64,000 nucleotides of DNA, taken from assembly GCF_000820845.2 (NCBI RefSeq), contig NZ_CBXV010000004.1:532649-596648 (forward strand), given 5' to 3'. Positions 27,500 through 37,433 of this stretch are shown here, one piece after another. The notes under the pieces are model-generated. The model was not told the origin of the DNA. It worked only from the letters and a program-made list of their open reading frames with translations, and searched no databases. The translations under genes were made by a program, and so were the position numbers. Positions within the stretch are counted from its first letter, which is position 1, and every line of letters begins with the position of its first letter. This stretch comes from Pyrinomonas methylaliphatogenes. Lineage in GTDB: Bacteria > Acidobacteriota > Blastocatellia > Pyrinomonadales > Pyrinomonadaceae.

Positions 27500-28443
27500 T
27501 GCCGCGTTGGCAACGTACAGAAACCAGGGTCGTCAGGCCATTTCCGACTGCTGAGTCCTGCCTGGTAGGTGTGAAGTTCAAACTTACCCGCGATGCGGAA
27601 TTCGACGACCGGACTTCCTTCGATGTTTCCGAGGTGGAATTGGACCGACTTCAGCCAGAGTTTCGATTACAAGTGGATCCGTCGCCGCTCAGAGCGCAGG
27701 GGTCGGGATTACCTGCACCGAGCGATCTCGACTTGGTGATCCGGCTCGCCGATGCGAGGCTTCATCGCAGCGAGGTGGTTTTTAAAGAAGCGGTCGAGAG
27801 TCTGCCGGAGACGTGGCATGTACCGACGGACGTCAGCAAGGAATTTTCTTGGAAGTTCGGTGCGGATGTCACTGTCGCCCTGGTGTTGAGATCGGAGCGG
27901 TCGCCGCAACCAGGGCAACCCTTCATGCGCGGCCAATGGGTGGCGCGCAAGGATTTCTCGGTTCGTTCGAAGGCCGAACCCCGCGCGTTTCCCGTAGAGC
28001 GGTGGACGGCAGATGATTTTGCGCGGCAGGGATTGCCGCGAGACAGCGTTTACTGGATCCAGTTCATCGCTGACGATCTAAACAGGCGGTTTGATGACCC
28101 GGGCGAGGCCTTCCGGGTGTGCCTGCGTGCGGATGTATACGATGCGCTCGTTCAGGCCCAAGACACTCCACAGGGACGCGCCCTGTTTTCGACTATCGTC
28201 GCAGAAATCCTCACCGAGGTCCTCTGGCGGGGTCTGCAGAGTCTCGATGCCAGCGAGGAGATTGAGCGGGGTGGCCTCCTGCACTCGGCCCTCGCGAGAG
28301 TCGAGAAAGCGACGAATGCCACCCAGGACTCACTGCGGAGGCTCGTCGAAGACGGGGAACTATCCAGCCTCCGCACATTCGCCCAGGCAACAGTCGGTAT
28401 GCAGCGGGCCTTAGCGAAGCTGGGTAATATGAATATACAGTGA
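27499..28443 (+). CDS. Unknown protein of the GHKL-methylase-Vsr operon
   Basis: 314 residues. Start chosen at the ATG overlapping the ATPase stop; GGAGGGAGG precedes it. Composition is soluble, with a beta-rich first half and a helical second half ('LFSTIVAEILTEVLWRGLQS', 'QDSLRRLVEDGELSSLRTFA'). No Walker, nuclease or methylase motif is visible and I do not recognise a family. Translational coupling to the ATPase argues for a stoichiometric partner. Confidence 0.75.
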   Translation: MPRWQRTETRVVRPFPTAESCLVGVKFKLTRDAEFDDRTSFDVSEVELDRLQPEFRLQVDPSPLRAQGSGLPAPSDLDLVIRLADARLHRSEVVFKEAVESLPETWHVPTDVSKEFSWKFGADVTVALVLRSERSPQPGQPFMRGQWVARKDFSVRSKAEPRAFPVERWTADDFARQGLPRDSVYWIQFIADDLNRRFDDPGEAFRVCLRADVYDALVQAQDTPQGRALFSTIVAEILTEVLWRGLQSLDASEEIERGGLLHSALARVEKATNATQDSLRRLVEDGELSSLRTFAQATVGMQRALAKLGNMNIQ

Positions 28444-28450
28444 GGTAACT

Positions 28451-29200
28451 ATGCGTTATGTCGCACTGAAATCCGAGCATGCACTCGAGACGCTCGAGGC
28501 GCTGCGGCAAGCTGAACCGGTGGATGAGAGCCGGGTGCTGGAGTTCCGCGGCTCAGGCGAGGATATCGAGAAGGATATTCCAAAAATCGTCGAGTGCCTT
28601 AACAAGATCAAATTGAGATTCCCTGAACGTCTTAGCCGGCGGGACCCGAAAGGTGGCGAATTCGAGGCGCAGGCATGTGTCGAGGTGCACCGGAGGCTGC
28701 CTTTCGATCCGCAGATGCTCGCGGACTACGAGTGGTGGATGTGGCTGGCAGTCTTTCGCTTCCGCGAACTGGTGGAATGGCGGCACGGAGGCGAAACAGG
28801 GCGGGCAGCCCCGGCGAACTTCGGGATAGGGAACGGAAGCGAGAACCTTCTGTATCGTATGTGGCTGCGAGCCGATGCCGGTTACGATCCGACCCGTAGC
28901 GACCCCTACGAACTCGCACGACGCGGGGACCAGGATTTCTGGCGCAGCCATGTCTTCCGACAGGGCTACGGCAGGTGCCGATCGCTGGTCAGGGCGTTGA
29001 TCCGCTACCAGTTTCCAGACAATTCACCGGAAAACCCAGTTCTCAAGACCGCCGAGATCCGCGAGTTAGCGAAGCGCCTTCGGAGGCTGCACCCAAACGT
29101 CGTTTTCGAGTACTTGGATGAAGAAAGCGCATACGAACTGATCGTAAAAGAGGCCGAGCTTGCGAAGCGGACACTGGCCGGGAGTGTCAGCGGGCAATGA
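28451..29200 (+). CDS. DUF6339-like protein of the GHKL-methylase-Vsr operon
   Basis: 249 residues, starting 7 nt after the preceding stop with GAGGTAA upstream. Features: 'YEWWMWLAVFRFRELVEWRH', 'LLYRMWLRADAGYD', 'WRSHVFRQGYGRCRSLVRALIRYQF' and 'VVFEYLDEESAYELI'. It resembles proteins labelled DUF6339 that I associate with cytosine methylase/Vsr operons; the assignment is from memory of the pattern, not a search. No catalytic motif is evident. Its stop overlaps the methylase ATG (ATGA). Confidence 0.65.
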   Translation: MRYVALKSEHALETLEALRQAEPVDESRVLEFRGSGEDIEKDIPKIVECLNKIKLRFPERLSRRDPKGGEFEAQACVEVHRRLPFDPQMLADYEWWMWLAVFRFRELVEWRHGGETGRAAPANFGIGNGSENLLYRMWLRADAGYDPTRSDPYELARRGDQDFWRSHVFRQGYGRCRSLVRALIRYQFPDNSPENPVLKTAEIRELAKRLRRLHPNVVFEYLDEESAYELIVKEAELAKRTLAGSVSGQ

Positions 29201-30474
29201 TCGAGGAACGGTACAGAATTGACAGGCAGTGGATCAAGAGGGAGCTGACCGTCGGAAACAGATCCTTCGTCAACCGAATGTCAGATATCTCGCGTCTCGA
29301 CGACGAGGCTCCGGCCTGGTCGAAGTGGTGGCGTTCCTATCTCCGCGGCGCCCGAGTCGAATTCGATGGTCACGCGATCGGGAACGTGTCGATCGTGGAT
29401 CTCTTTTGCGGCTGCGGCGGACTGACGTTAGGGGCACAGGAGGCTGCTCGCGCGGTGGGTCTCCGGCCGTGGGTCTGCCTCGCTGTGGACGTGGACGAGG
29501 AGGCGCTCGCTGTCTATGCAGCGAACTTCGCCCCAACCAGAACTCTGCGTGCCGATGTGAGCAGCCTCGTCGACTTTCAGGTCTGTGGATGGGGCGATGG
29601 AGCTCGTTTTGCCTACCCTCCTGAACTGCTACACCCGAAGCTGCGCGCCGCAAAGGGCAGCGTGGATCTTGTCGTCGCCGGTCCGCCTTGCGAGGGGCAT
29701 TCGAATCTCAACAACCGAACGCGGCGAGCCGACCCGCGGAACTTGCTGTACCTCGATGCTATCGCAGTCGGAGTTGCTATCGGTGCCACCGCTATCGTTC
29801 TGGAAAACGTGCCGGACATCGTCAACGACCGCTCCCGTGTGTTAGAGACAGCGGTCGGGTTGTTGAAAGGATGCGACTACGAGACGACTCAAGGTGTGCT
29901 CGCGGCCGACCTGTTAGGGTTGGCGCAAACGCGCAAACGCTTCTTCCTAGCAGCGTCACGGGCAGGTGTCGTTCCTCTCGAAGAGATAGCACGTGCAATG
30001 GCCAAGGAACCAGCCTCGACCGTGCGATGGGCGATAGAAGATCTTACTGACACGAAACAGGATTCGATTCTGGATGTGCCAGCCGCGCTATCTCCAGAGA
30101 ATCGCCGTCGTATCGATTACCTATTCGACAACGACCTATACGATCTTCCGGACCACATGCGGCCGGCATGCCATAGAAACGGCCACACCTATCCCTCTGT
30201 CTATGGACGCCTCCGCTGGGATGAGCCTGCCGGGACGATCACGACGGGGTTTGTCAGTCCGGGCAGAGGCCGTTTCGTGCATCCCGAACGCAGACGTACG
30301 TTGACCGCACACGAGGCTGCTAGACTCCAGGGCTTCCCCGACTGGTTCGTATGGTGTCCGAGCGACCACAAAGCACCGAGCAGGACCCAGCTGGCGAAAT
30401 GGATCGGGGATGCGGTACCGCCACTGCTCGGGTACACAGCAGTCGTTTCTGTGCTGCCGAGCTTTCTACGGTAG
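29197..30474 (+). CDS. DNA (cytosine-5)-methyltransferase
   Basis: 425 residues. C5-methylase motifs in order: I 'VDLFCGCGGLTLG', IV 'VVAGPPCEGHS' with the catalytic Cys, VI 'IVLENVPDI', VIII 'LAQTRKRFFL', IX 'RTLTAHEAARLQGFPDW' and X 'IGDAVPPLLG'. The target-recognition region lies between VIII and IX. An N-terminal extension of about 65 residues precedes motif I. All key residues are present. It should protect a 5-methylcytosine-containing site, with the downstream Vsr gene either repairing deaminated sites or acting as the restriction nuclease. Confidence 0.95.
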   Translation: MIEERYRIDRQWIKRELTVGNRSFVNRMSDISRLDDEAPAWSKWWRSYLRGARVEFDGHAIGNVSIVDLFCGCGGLTLGAQEAARAVGLRPWVCLAVDVDEEALAVYAANFAPTRTLRADVSSLVDFQVCGWGDGARFAYPPELLHPKLRAAKGSVDLVVAGPPCEGHSNLNNRTRRADPRNLLYLDAIAVGVAIGATAIVLENVPDIVNDRSRVLETAVGLLKGCDYETTQGVLAADLLGLAQTRKRFFLAASRAGVVPLEEIARAMAKEPASTVRWAIEDLTDTKQDSILDVPAALSPENRRRIDYLFDNDLYDLPDHMRPACHRNGHTYPSVYGRLRWDEPAGTITTGFVSPGRGRFVHPERRRTLTAHEAARLQGFPDWFVWCPSDHKAPSRTQLAKWIGDAVPPLLGYTAVVSVLPSFLR

Positions 30475-30486
30475 AGGAGTGGCTGT

Positions 30487-30915
30487 ATGTCGCGCGAACC
30501 CAAATGCCCCGGCCCTTCGAGTCCCGAACGTTCTCGTATCATGCGCGCCGTCGGTCGTCGTGACACAGAGTCCGAACGTGTGTTGCAATCTCAATTGGAA
30601 AAACTAGGGTTACAGTTCGATAAACACGTGTCAAGTTTGCCTGGATCACCAGACTTGGTGTTCACGGACAAACGCCTGGCGGTATTTGTGCACGGCTGTT
30701 TCTGGCATCGACATGAAGGCTGCAAACTCGCGACGACACCAAAGTCAAACACAGAGTACTGGGAGGCTAAGTTCATTGCCAATCGCCAACGCGACGCTCG
30801 CAAGATCCGGCAACTACGGAAATTGGGCTGGAAGGTCCTAGTAGTCTGGCAATGTCAGATCAAAGCGGATCCGGCTAAAGTAGCATGGCGCATAATGAGG
30901 AGGCTACGAAGATAG
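30487..30915 (+). CDS. vsr: Very short patch repair (Vsr) endonuclease
   Basis: 142 residues, normal size. Restriction-endonuclease-fold motifs: '[20 protein letters not shown]', 'GSPDLVF' carrying the metal-binding Asp, '[16 protein letters not shown]' with the zinc/His cluster, '[13 protein letters not shown]' and '[13 protein letters not shown]'. Vsr nicks T:G mismatches left when 5-methylcytosine deaminates; Vsr-fold proteins also serve as nucleases in some methylase operons. Last gene of the operon, 12 nt after the methylase. Confidence 0.93.
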   Translation: MSREPKCPGPSSPERSRIMRAVGRRDTESERVLQSQLEKLGLQFDKHVSSLPGSPDLVFTDKRLAVFVHGCFWHRHEGCKLATTPKSNTEYWEAKFIANRQRDARKIRQLRKLGWKVLVVWQCQIKADPAKVAWRIMRRLRR

Positions 30916-30982
30916 GGGAGACGCTGGGTCCCCTCGTGATTGTTCCGGTCTAGCACGGGTATTCGAGAAACCTCGCGAACAC

Positions 30983-32775
30983 AAACTTGCGCGGAACCAC
31001 ATGCGCGATGCCCTCCCCAACGCTTCCTTCATCGGGTTCACCGGCACGCCGATCGAAAAGGCCGACGCCAACACCCGCGCGGTCTTCGGCGACTACATCT
31101 CGATCTACGACATCCAGCGCGCGGTGGAGGATGGCGCCACGGTGCCGATCTACTACGAAAGCCGGCTGGCCAAGCTCGCGCTCGACGAATCCGAGCGACC
31201 CCGGATCGACCCGGACTTCGAGGAGGTCACCGAGGGCGAGGAGGTCGAGCGCAAGGAGCGGCTCAAGAGCAAGTGGGCCCAGCTCGAGGCCATCGTCGGC
31301 GCCGAGAAACGCTTGCGCCTCATCGCCCAAGACATCGTCGAACACTTCGAGTGGTGTGCATGAGCCGGCGCATCTGCGTCGAGCTCTACCGCGAGATCGT
31401 CAAGCTGCGGCCGCAGTGGGCCAGCGAGGATGACGACCAAGGTGAGATCAAGATCGTGATGACCGGCTCGGCCTCCGATCCGCCCGACTGGCAGCCGCAC
31501 ATCCGCAACAAACCGCGACGCGAGGCGCTGGCGAAGCGCTTCCGCGACCCGAACGATCCGCTGAAACTGGTCATCGTGCGCGATATGTGGCTCACCGGCT
31601 TCGATTGCCCCAGCCTGCATACCCTCTACCTCGACAAACCCATGCGCGGCCACGGGCTCATGCAGGCTATCGCGCGGGTAAACCGGGTGTTCCGCGACAA
31701 GCCGGGCGGCCTGGTGGTGGATTACCTGGGCTTGGCGCACGAACTCAAGGCGGCGCTGGCGACCTACACCGAGAGCGGTGGTACCGGACAGACCACCCTC
31801 GAGCAGGAACGTGCGGTGGCGCTGATGCAGGAGAAGTACGAGATCTGCTGCGGCATCCTGCACGGGTTCGATTGGTCGGATTGGGCGAGCGGCGACGCGC
31901 AAGCGCGCATTGGCCTGTTGCCCGCCGCGCAGGAGCAGGTGTTGTCGCGCGTGAACGGCAAGGAGCGGTTTCTGCAGGCGGTGCGCGACCTGTCGAAGGC
32001 CTTTGCGCTGGCGGTGCCGCATGAGAAGGCCCTGGAGATCCGCGACGACGTGGCCTTCTTTCAGGCCGTGGCCGCAGCGCTCACCAAGACCCTTGATGTA
32101 GGGGCGCACGGCCGTGCGCCCCTACTGGACCACGCCGTCCGCCAGATCATCGCGCGCGCGGTGGCGCCGGAAGGTGTGCTGGACATCTTCGCGGCGGCCG
32201 GCCTGAAGAAACCCGACCTCTCGATCCTCTCCGAGGAGTTCCTGGCCGAGGTGCGCGGCCTGCCGCAGCGGAACCTGGCGGTCGAGCTGCTCCAGAAGCT
32301 GCTGAAGGGGGAGATCAGCACGCGTCGGAGGCAGAACGTGGTGCAAGCCCGCTCCTTCGCCGAGATGCTGGAACAGACCCTCCGTCGCTACCAGAACCGC
32401 GCCATCGAAGCGGCGCAGGTGATTGAAGAACTCATCGCCCTGGCCCGCGACATGCGCCAGGCCAGCGCGCGCGGCGAGAAGCTCGGCCTCAGCGAAGAGG
32501 AGCTGGCGTTCTACGACGCGCTGGAGACCAACGACAGCGCGGTCAAGGTCCTGGGCGACGAGACGCTCCGGACCATCGCCCGCGAGTTGGTCGAGACGGT
32601 GCGGCGGAACGTCACCATTGACTGGACCCTGCGCGAGAACGTGCGGGCGCAGCTCCGGGTACTGGTAAAGCGCATCCTGCGCAAGTACGGCTACCCACCG
32701 GACAAGCAGGAGAAGGCGACCCAGACGGTGCTTGAGCAGGCGGCCTTGCTCTCTGTGGAGTGGGCGGCTGCGTGA
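30983..32775 (+). pseudogene. hsdR: hsdR (type I restriction translocase) remnant, 5'-truncated and with an internal deletion
   Basis: Begins mid-gene at '[20 protein letters not shown]' (helicase motif III region). It continues to '[13 protein letters not shown]' and then breaks: the next residues of a normal HsdR are missing (about a dozen codons), and reading resumes in another frame at '[15 protein letters not shown]' (about 31354). The second frame holds the later helicase motifs ('[18 protein letters not shown]', '[12 protein letters not shown]') and the C-terminal domain to a normal-looking end. The N-terminal nuclease domain and Walker motifs are absent. Non-functional. Confidence 0.85.
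32098..32125. repeat. Perfect 28-nt palindrome embedded in the hsdR remnant
   Basis: GTAGGGGCGCACGG followed immediately by its exact reverse complement. In the hsdR frame it adds 'GAHGRAPLL' between 'TKTLDV' and 'DHAVRQII'. It looks like a copy of a mobile REP-like palindromic repeat of the GTAGGGGC... kind. Confidence 0.8.
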
Positions 32776-32890
32776 AAGGGGCGTCTACCGCCGGTTGCAA
32801 CGGATAATCCGCTGCGCGGCCCGTCGTTGATGTCACAGCCAGTCTCTATCGAGTGCGTGGCAAATTAATGTTTCAGTGTTTAGCAGGGTG

Positions 32891-33047
32891 CCCCCACGAG
32901 TGGGGGACAGCCGTGTGATTGACTTTCTCCTCCTCAGCCCTTGCGAGCGGGGATTCTTGCTCGCTCGTCGCGCGCGGGGGCGCTAGTCGATGCGACTGCA
33001 AGCGGATGGGACGCCCATCGCTCGCTCGTCGCGCGCGGGGGCGCTAG
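32891..33047. repeat. Hairpin plus two 28-nt direct repeats in the space after hsdR
   Basis: The 308-nt space between hsdR and the OmpA gene holds a CCCCCAC-GA-GTGGGGG hairpin (32891-32906). It also holds two identical 28-nt direct repeats (32959-32986 and 33020-33047, starting GCTCGCTCGTCGCG and ending GGGGGCGCTAG), 61 nt apart. No gene was seen. They may be remnants of transposon ends or of a recombination site. Confidence 0.7.
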
Positions 33048-33083
33048 AGCTACGTCGGACCCGGCAGACACGGGCGGATACTT

Positions 33084-33790
33084 TCACTTCGTTGCTTCTG
33101 CACCTGTGGGCTTGATGATCACCTCAACGCGACGATTCTTTTGACGCCCTTCAGGGTTATCCGAGCCATCAGGGTTCGTGTTCGGAGCGATCGGTTTCGT
33201 TTCTCCGAAACCACGCGTCTGCAAGCGATCGGGGCTGAGGCCGAAGTTATCAACGAGATATTTTTTGACCGAGGCGGCACGCCTTTCGGACAAGGTTTGG
33301 TTGTACTGATCGCTGCCTTTGCTGTCGGTGTGACCGTTGATCTCTACTGGCGCCTCTTTGTAGTAGGAGATCAGCTCGTATAACTTTTGCAGTGTCGGTC
33401 GGGCATCTGCTCGTATGTCGTACTTGTCGAAATCGAAAAGGATGTTCTCCGGCAGATTGATGAGGATGCCTTGGCTCGTGCGCTGCGCATTCAAGTCGGT
33501 CATGATCTGTTCGACGCGTTGGATCTCGGAGCTTTCGACCTGCTGAACTGCGATCTGGGAAGACGGGTCGCTCCCACCTGTTTGCGAAGTTTCTTCGACG
33601 GCGCTGGTTTCCACACGAGACGGTTCAAGGCGTGTGGTCGTTTGTTCAATGCGCAGGCGCGCTGTTTCGGTTGCCGCCGGATCAGCCTTCCTGTCTTGGC
33701 TGCTACGCTCCCTTTGCCCCCGCAACCAACGCTGAGCAAAAACGTCGCTAGGATGACGATCTCAACAGTGAAATTCCTTTGAGCGTTCAT
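33084..33790 (-). CDS. OmpA-family peptidoglycan-binding lipoprotein, frameshifted at a G5 run
   Basis: The first frame (ATG at 33790, GCGGAGG upstream) encodes a lipoprotein signal ending 'LLSVGCGGKG'. The second frame, ending at 33084, encodes a linker and an OmpA domain: 'ILFDFDKYDIRADARPTLQK', 'VEINGHTDSKGSDQYNQTLS' and 'RLQTRGFGETKPIAPN', with the Asp/Arg peptidoglycan-binding residues. The frames join if the five Gs (plus-strand C run 33717-33721) were six. The intact product would be about 235 residues, anchored in the outer membrane and bound to the wall. Confidence 0.8.
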
Positions 33791-33945
33791 AGAACCTCCG
33801 CCAGCAGTCCGGCAACTTCGGTTGCCGAGAGATGGAGGTCGTCAGGACTCTGCTGCCGCCTCACGATCGGTCTCCACTCGATTGCGGTCAACGTTTGACT
33901 GTCGAACCGACCAGTTGCTGACTCGAAGTCGGGGATGATTGACGG

Positions 33946-34518
33946 TTATCTCCGCACCGGAATATTGTCGATCACCATTTTAGGATTGACGCTAAAATAC
34001 TGATTGCCCCCAAATTTATCGTTGGTCGTTAAGGTTAGGGAAGTCGCGCTCGGAGCGATGCGCCCGAGAAAGATCGCTTTGCCTTGCAGCGTCGTGCGTG
34101 GCGCCACCCTGAGCTCGGGATTTTGCGCAGGCGGCGAGAAATTGTACTTGTTCCCGACGTTGTCGCGTAGAACCAAACTGTCGTTCAGCTCGTTTAATTT
34201 GATCTCTTTTTCGTAACCGTTCGTGATCGTGAAATCAATCGTGATATGATCCGGTTTAAATGCCACATGAGTGACCCTCAACACCGAACCGTTCGCATGA
34301 TTCGTTTGCAAATCGAGGTCTTGATCGTCGGGAAGCGGGCGGCCCGTCAGCGCTGGCGAATTCTTCGTCTCGTTTGACGGAGAGGAGCTGGCCTTCTCAG
34401 TGCGTGTGGGATTTGGTTGTGGCGCGTTTGCAGTCTCCAGCAAACCAGATAGCCTCTGGCAATTGATGCTCAGTGAAATCAATGCTGCCGAGATCAAAGT
34501 GATCCATTTTTGCCTCAT
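33946..34518 (-). CDS. Lipoprotein with one DUF4352-like beta-sandwich domain
   Basis: 190 residues. The signal peptide ends 'SLSINC', a lipobox-like site. After a Ser/Pro/Thr-rich linker comes one domain, 'VLRVTHVAFKPDHITIDFTI' ... 'NPELRVAPRTTLQGKAIFLG' ... 'NPKMVIDNIPV'. The same domain occurs twice in the gene just upstream, 9 nt away, so the two form an operon and arose by duplication. Function unknown; probably periplasmic binding or structural. Confidence 0.7.
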   Translation of the reverse strand: MRQKWITLISAALISLSINCQRLSGLLETANAPQPNPTRTEKASSSPSNETKNSPALTGRPLPDDQDLDLQTNHANGSVLRVTHVAFKPDHITIDFTITNGYEKEIKLNELNDSLVLRDNVGNKYNFSPPAQNPELRVAPRTTLQGKAIFLGRIAPSATSLTLTTNDKFGGNQYFSVNPKMVIDNIPVRR

Positions 34519-34527
34519 CTCTGTTGC

Positions 34528-35472
34528 TTACTCTCCGACAGGTAAATCTTCAATGACGATCTTCGGATCGTTGCTGAAATCCTGTGTGCCACCGAAACGC
34601 GCGTTGAAATGTAGGCTCAGGCGGCGTGCTGATGGGGCAAGACGTCCGGCGAAATGCAACGTGCCGCTCATGCGCGCGCGCGCCGGAAGGCGCAACTCCG
34701 CGTTGTTCGGTGGTGGGATCAGATAATATCGATTGGCTTGTTCGTCTTGCATGAACGTCTCGTCGTTGCTCTCGGCGAGTTTCACTTCATCCTTGTGACC
34801 GTTGACAGCGAGGAAAGAGACTTTGATCTCGTCATCTTCAACGACGACCTCGGTCAGGGTCATGCTCAAGCCGTTCGGATGCATCGTCGTGCTCTTGTTG
34901 AGAGGTCGGCGACGCACTAGCGGTTCTGCAAAGGCAGCGTCGCGCCAACTCGCTGCCGGAATATGTGCAAGGGCGAAGGCGGGCGCGTAAAAGTTGTTGC
35001 CATATTTCGAGTTCGTCAGCAACGTTAATTCGCGAGCGCCGGCTTTCAACGGTCCGGCGAACTCAACGCGCAACGCGGTCATGCTCCGCGCAGGAATTTC
35101 GATCTTCTCGTTTTTAGACGGATACTCTCCGCCGACATCGTCGCGCAAGAGCATTGGATCGGTTGCATCGCTCAATTGCATCGGACTCTTGTTGCCATTG
35201 ATGGCACGCAGGCGCAGGGTAATAAGATCATTTGATATTTCGACGCTCTCGACCCAGAGACTCACACCGTTTGCTTGAAAGGCGTGCAGCCCCATGACGC
35301 GCGCTGGCGGCGTCACGCCGGGCAAGCCGCAGCTCAACAAACTGGACGCAAGCCACAGAATGAAGAAGATGACCAAAGGGTTGAGCTTGTTCTGAGCGCG
35401 CGCCAAGCGATTTCTGCGCTCGAAACCGTCCGTCTTTGTGAACGCCGCCATGGGGATGGGACAGCGTTGCAT
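34528..35472 (-). CDS. Lipoprotein with two DUF4352-like domains
   Basis: 314 residues as given; an internal ATG about 8 codons in is an equally good start and no clear ribosome site decides. A hydrophobic segment, 'NPLVIFFILWLASSLLSC', ends in a lipobox-like Cys. Two homologous domains follow ('VSLWVESVEISNDLITLRL' and 'LSMTLTEVVVEDDEIKVSF'), both ending in 'LAHIP'/'IEDLP' and sharing the pattern of the downstream gene. Role unknown. Confidence 0.7.
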   Translation of the reverse strand: MQRCPIPMAAFTKTDGFERRNRLARAQNKLNPLVIFFILWLASSLLSCGLPGVTPPARVMGLHAFQANGVSLWVESVEISNDLITLRLRAINGNKSPMQLSDATDPMLLRDDVGGEYPSKNEKIEIPARSMTALRVEFAGPLKAGARELTLLTNSKYGNNFYAPAFALAHIPAASWRDAAFAEPLVRRRPLNKSTTMHPNGLSMTLTEVVVEDDEIKVSFLAVNGHKDEVKLAESNDETFMQDEQANRYYLIPPPNNAELRLPARARMSGTLHFAGRLAPSARRLSLHFNARFGGTQDFSNDPKIVIEDLPVGE

Positions 35473-35857
35473 GATGATGTAACGAACGTGTTACTGAATT
35501 TTTACTGAGGAGTTAAATCATGGGACTGCGCGGTCAACAGCCGTGGATGAAAGTGCTTGGCTGGCGTCTGGAGAGTTTCGGGCAAGAGGCATGTGCCGAA
35601 GCTGGCGCTGGAGTGGAAGGGTGGCGGGTTTGCGTCTGATAACGTTTCCAGAGACAGCGCGACTCCGGACCGGAAGCGTCGTATATGCCATCGCTTCCGC
35701 CCTTGCCTCCTTCAGCAGTGTTCGGCAGACCCAAGCGCTTGCGGTCCCGCTCCTCGGCTTTGGCTACGACTTCGCCACGACAATGATCTACAATCAGCGT
35801 CGTTGAAGGAACAGCCGTTTTGAAACGGCTCGACCTCGGTTGTGAGGAGACATCGCC
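35473..35857. other. Divergent intergenic region, no convincing gene
   Basis: Lies between the minus-strand lipoprotein gene and the plus-strand damaged gene. Short plus-strand frames have low-complexity translations and no ribosome site. Promoters in both directions must be here but none stands out. Confidence 0.4.
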
Positions 35858-36262
35858 ATAGAAAGAAAGGGAAGACAAAACAACCATAGGCTGAAGATAG
35901 TTGAGACGCCCGACGCTTTCGTCCTTTTTCAACGTGAAGCGGATCTCGACGATTTTCAACTTGAAGCGGATCTTGACGATGATGTGGACTTTCTCAAACC
36001 CTACTTCTATCCTCTTTTTCTCAATCTGAGCGGCCTCTTGGAGGGCAGCTTGGTCGCTGTACAGCATTCCGGCGGCGCGCGCTTCAAGTACCTTTCCGTT
36101 CCAAAGAGGCGGAACCGCTTCTTGCAGAAGGTTATGCTGAACTCCTTTATCGGCGGTTTACCGTACCTTCTAGCCGCCAGAGATTTCGAGACAGCGCTTC
36201 TGGATCTAAACGAGCGAACTATTTTCAACCGATCCCATGTGTTTCCGAATCGGACGAAGAAT

Positions 36263-36314
36263 ATTTTCTAGCGATCGCTCTGCCCGCGATTTTCTAGCGA
36301 TCGCTCTGCCCGCG
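36263..36314 (+). repeat. 26-bp perfect tandem duplication
   Basis: Two adjacent identical 26-nt units (36263-36288 and 36289-36314) beginning ATTTTCTAGCG. As 26 is not a multiple of three, it breaks the reading frame. Confidence 0.95.
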
Positions 36315-37307
36315 GATATAGGCGAGCTCGTCAAGCCGCGAAAGTTGGCCGGAAAGACGCTGCTGCCCGGACCCAAAATCTTATTCCCCTCCCTGCATCT
36401 TTCTCAGGTCGAAGGAGCAGCGAATATCGTGAAATCAACCAAAGATGCAAAGGAGATTGGCTTGTACTTTGGCGGGCTACATGAGTACTATGCGCGCTTT
36501 CCCACGATACTGGCCGAAGACTATGCGAGTGTTGTGGAGAGCTTCGCGGGGAACGATTTCGGCAAGCAGCCCGCTTTGGCGCAGAACGGCGAAGACTTGG
36601 CACTTCTAAAGCAGGCGGCTTTTCTCCAATTCGTTGATCGCGCTTTCACCCGCCAGATCTTTCTCGATGCCTGTGGAATATACGCCGCTTGGTGCTGGAC
36701 GGATAAAAGCAGGGACTTCTCTAAGGATTTCGACGAGGCTGCCGCGGTGGATAGCTTTCCTTTCTACTTCCATAGAGAGAAGATTTCGGACGTCTGTCGC
36801 TGCTCGCCGCATCTTCCCGTGCTGGCACAGCTTTTGAACCGCAAGGGCGTTGATTATGGCGCGCACCTTGGATATTTCTACTTCTCTCCGAGACTGGACC
36901 AATTGCGCTTAAGTGTCATCGTCTTCTGTGCTCTGCTTGACACCACAAGCGGGGAGGTAAGCCTCGAACTCTTGTGGCCTAGCTTCGGTCTATCGAAGAT
37001 CAATTTCCTAAACGTGCCGGAGTTAGAACGGCTCTACGAGTTGGAATTAGCCCTTTTGGAGCGGGAAAGGGACAAGGCCGTGCAGCTGAGGGGCGAAGGA
37101 CTGGGGCTGGCACTTGGCAGCCTCAAATTCATGTCGTACATGGGTGGGAAAGTGAAAGTAATCTATGCGCCTAAGTCTCTCTACACGGAAAGGGAAGAAG
37201 ACTTCACCGATTTGGCAGGCATCCACGAAAGCTTTGCGTTTGCAGAGTACTGGATAGACACCGCGCTCCCCAAATTCTGCCCCCGGTGCGGCCTTTTCTT
37301 GGCTTTC

Positions 37308-37433
37308 ACGGATGAAACGCTGCTGTCGGCGATCCGAGACGAAGAATCCACCCATGACACAAACCAAGAAACGGATGAAACGCTGCTGTCGGCGATCCGA
37401 GACGAAGAATCCACCCATGACACAAACCAAGAA
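37308..37433 (+). repeat. 63-bp perfect in-frame tandem duplication
   Basis: Two identical 63-nt units (37308-37370, 37371-37433) encode 'TDETLLSAIRDEE' and 'STHDTNQE' twice at the C-terminus of the damaged gene. The frame is kept. Confidence 0.95.

Noticed and set aside
35543..35823. Two overlapping plus-strand frames in the divergent gap
   Set aside because: No ribosome site and unlike any protein; overlapping frames of similar length suggest chance.
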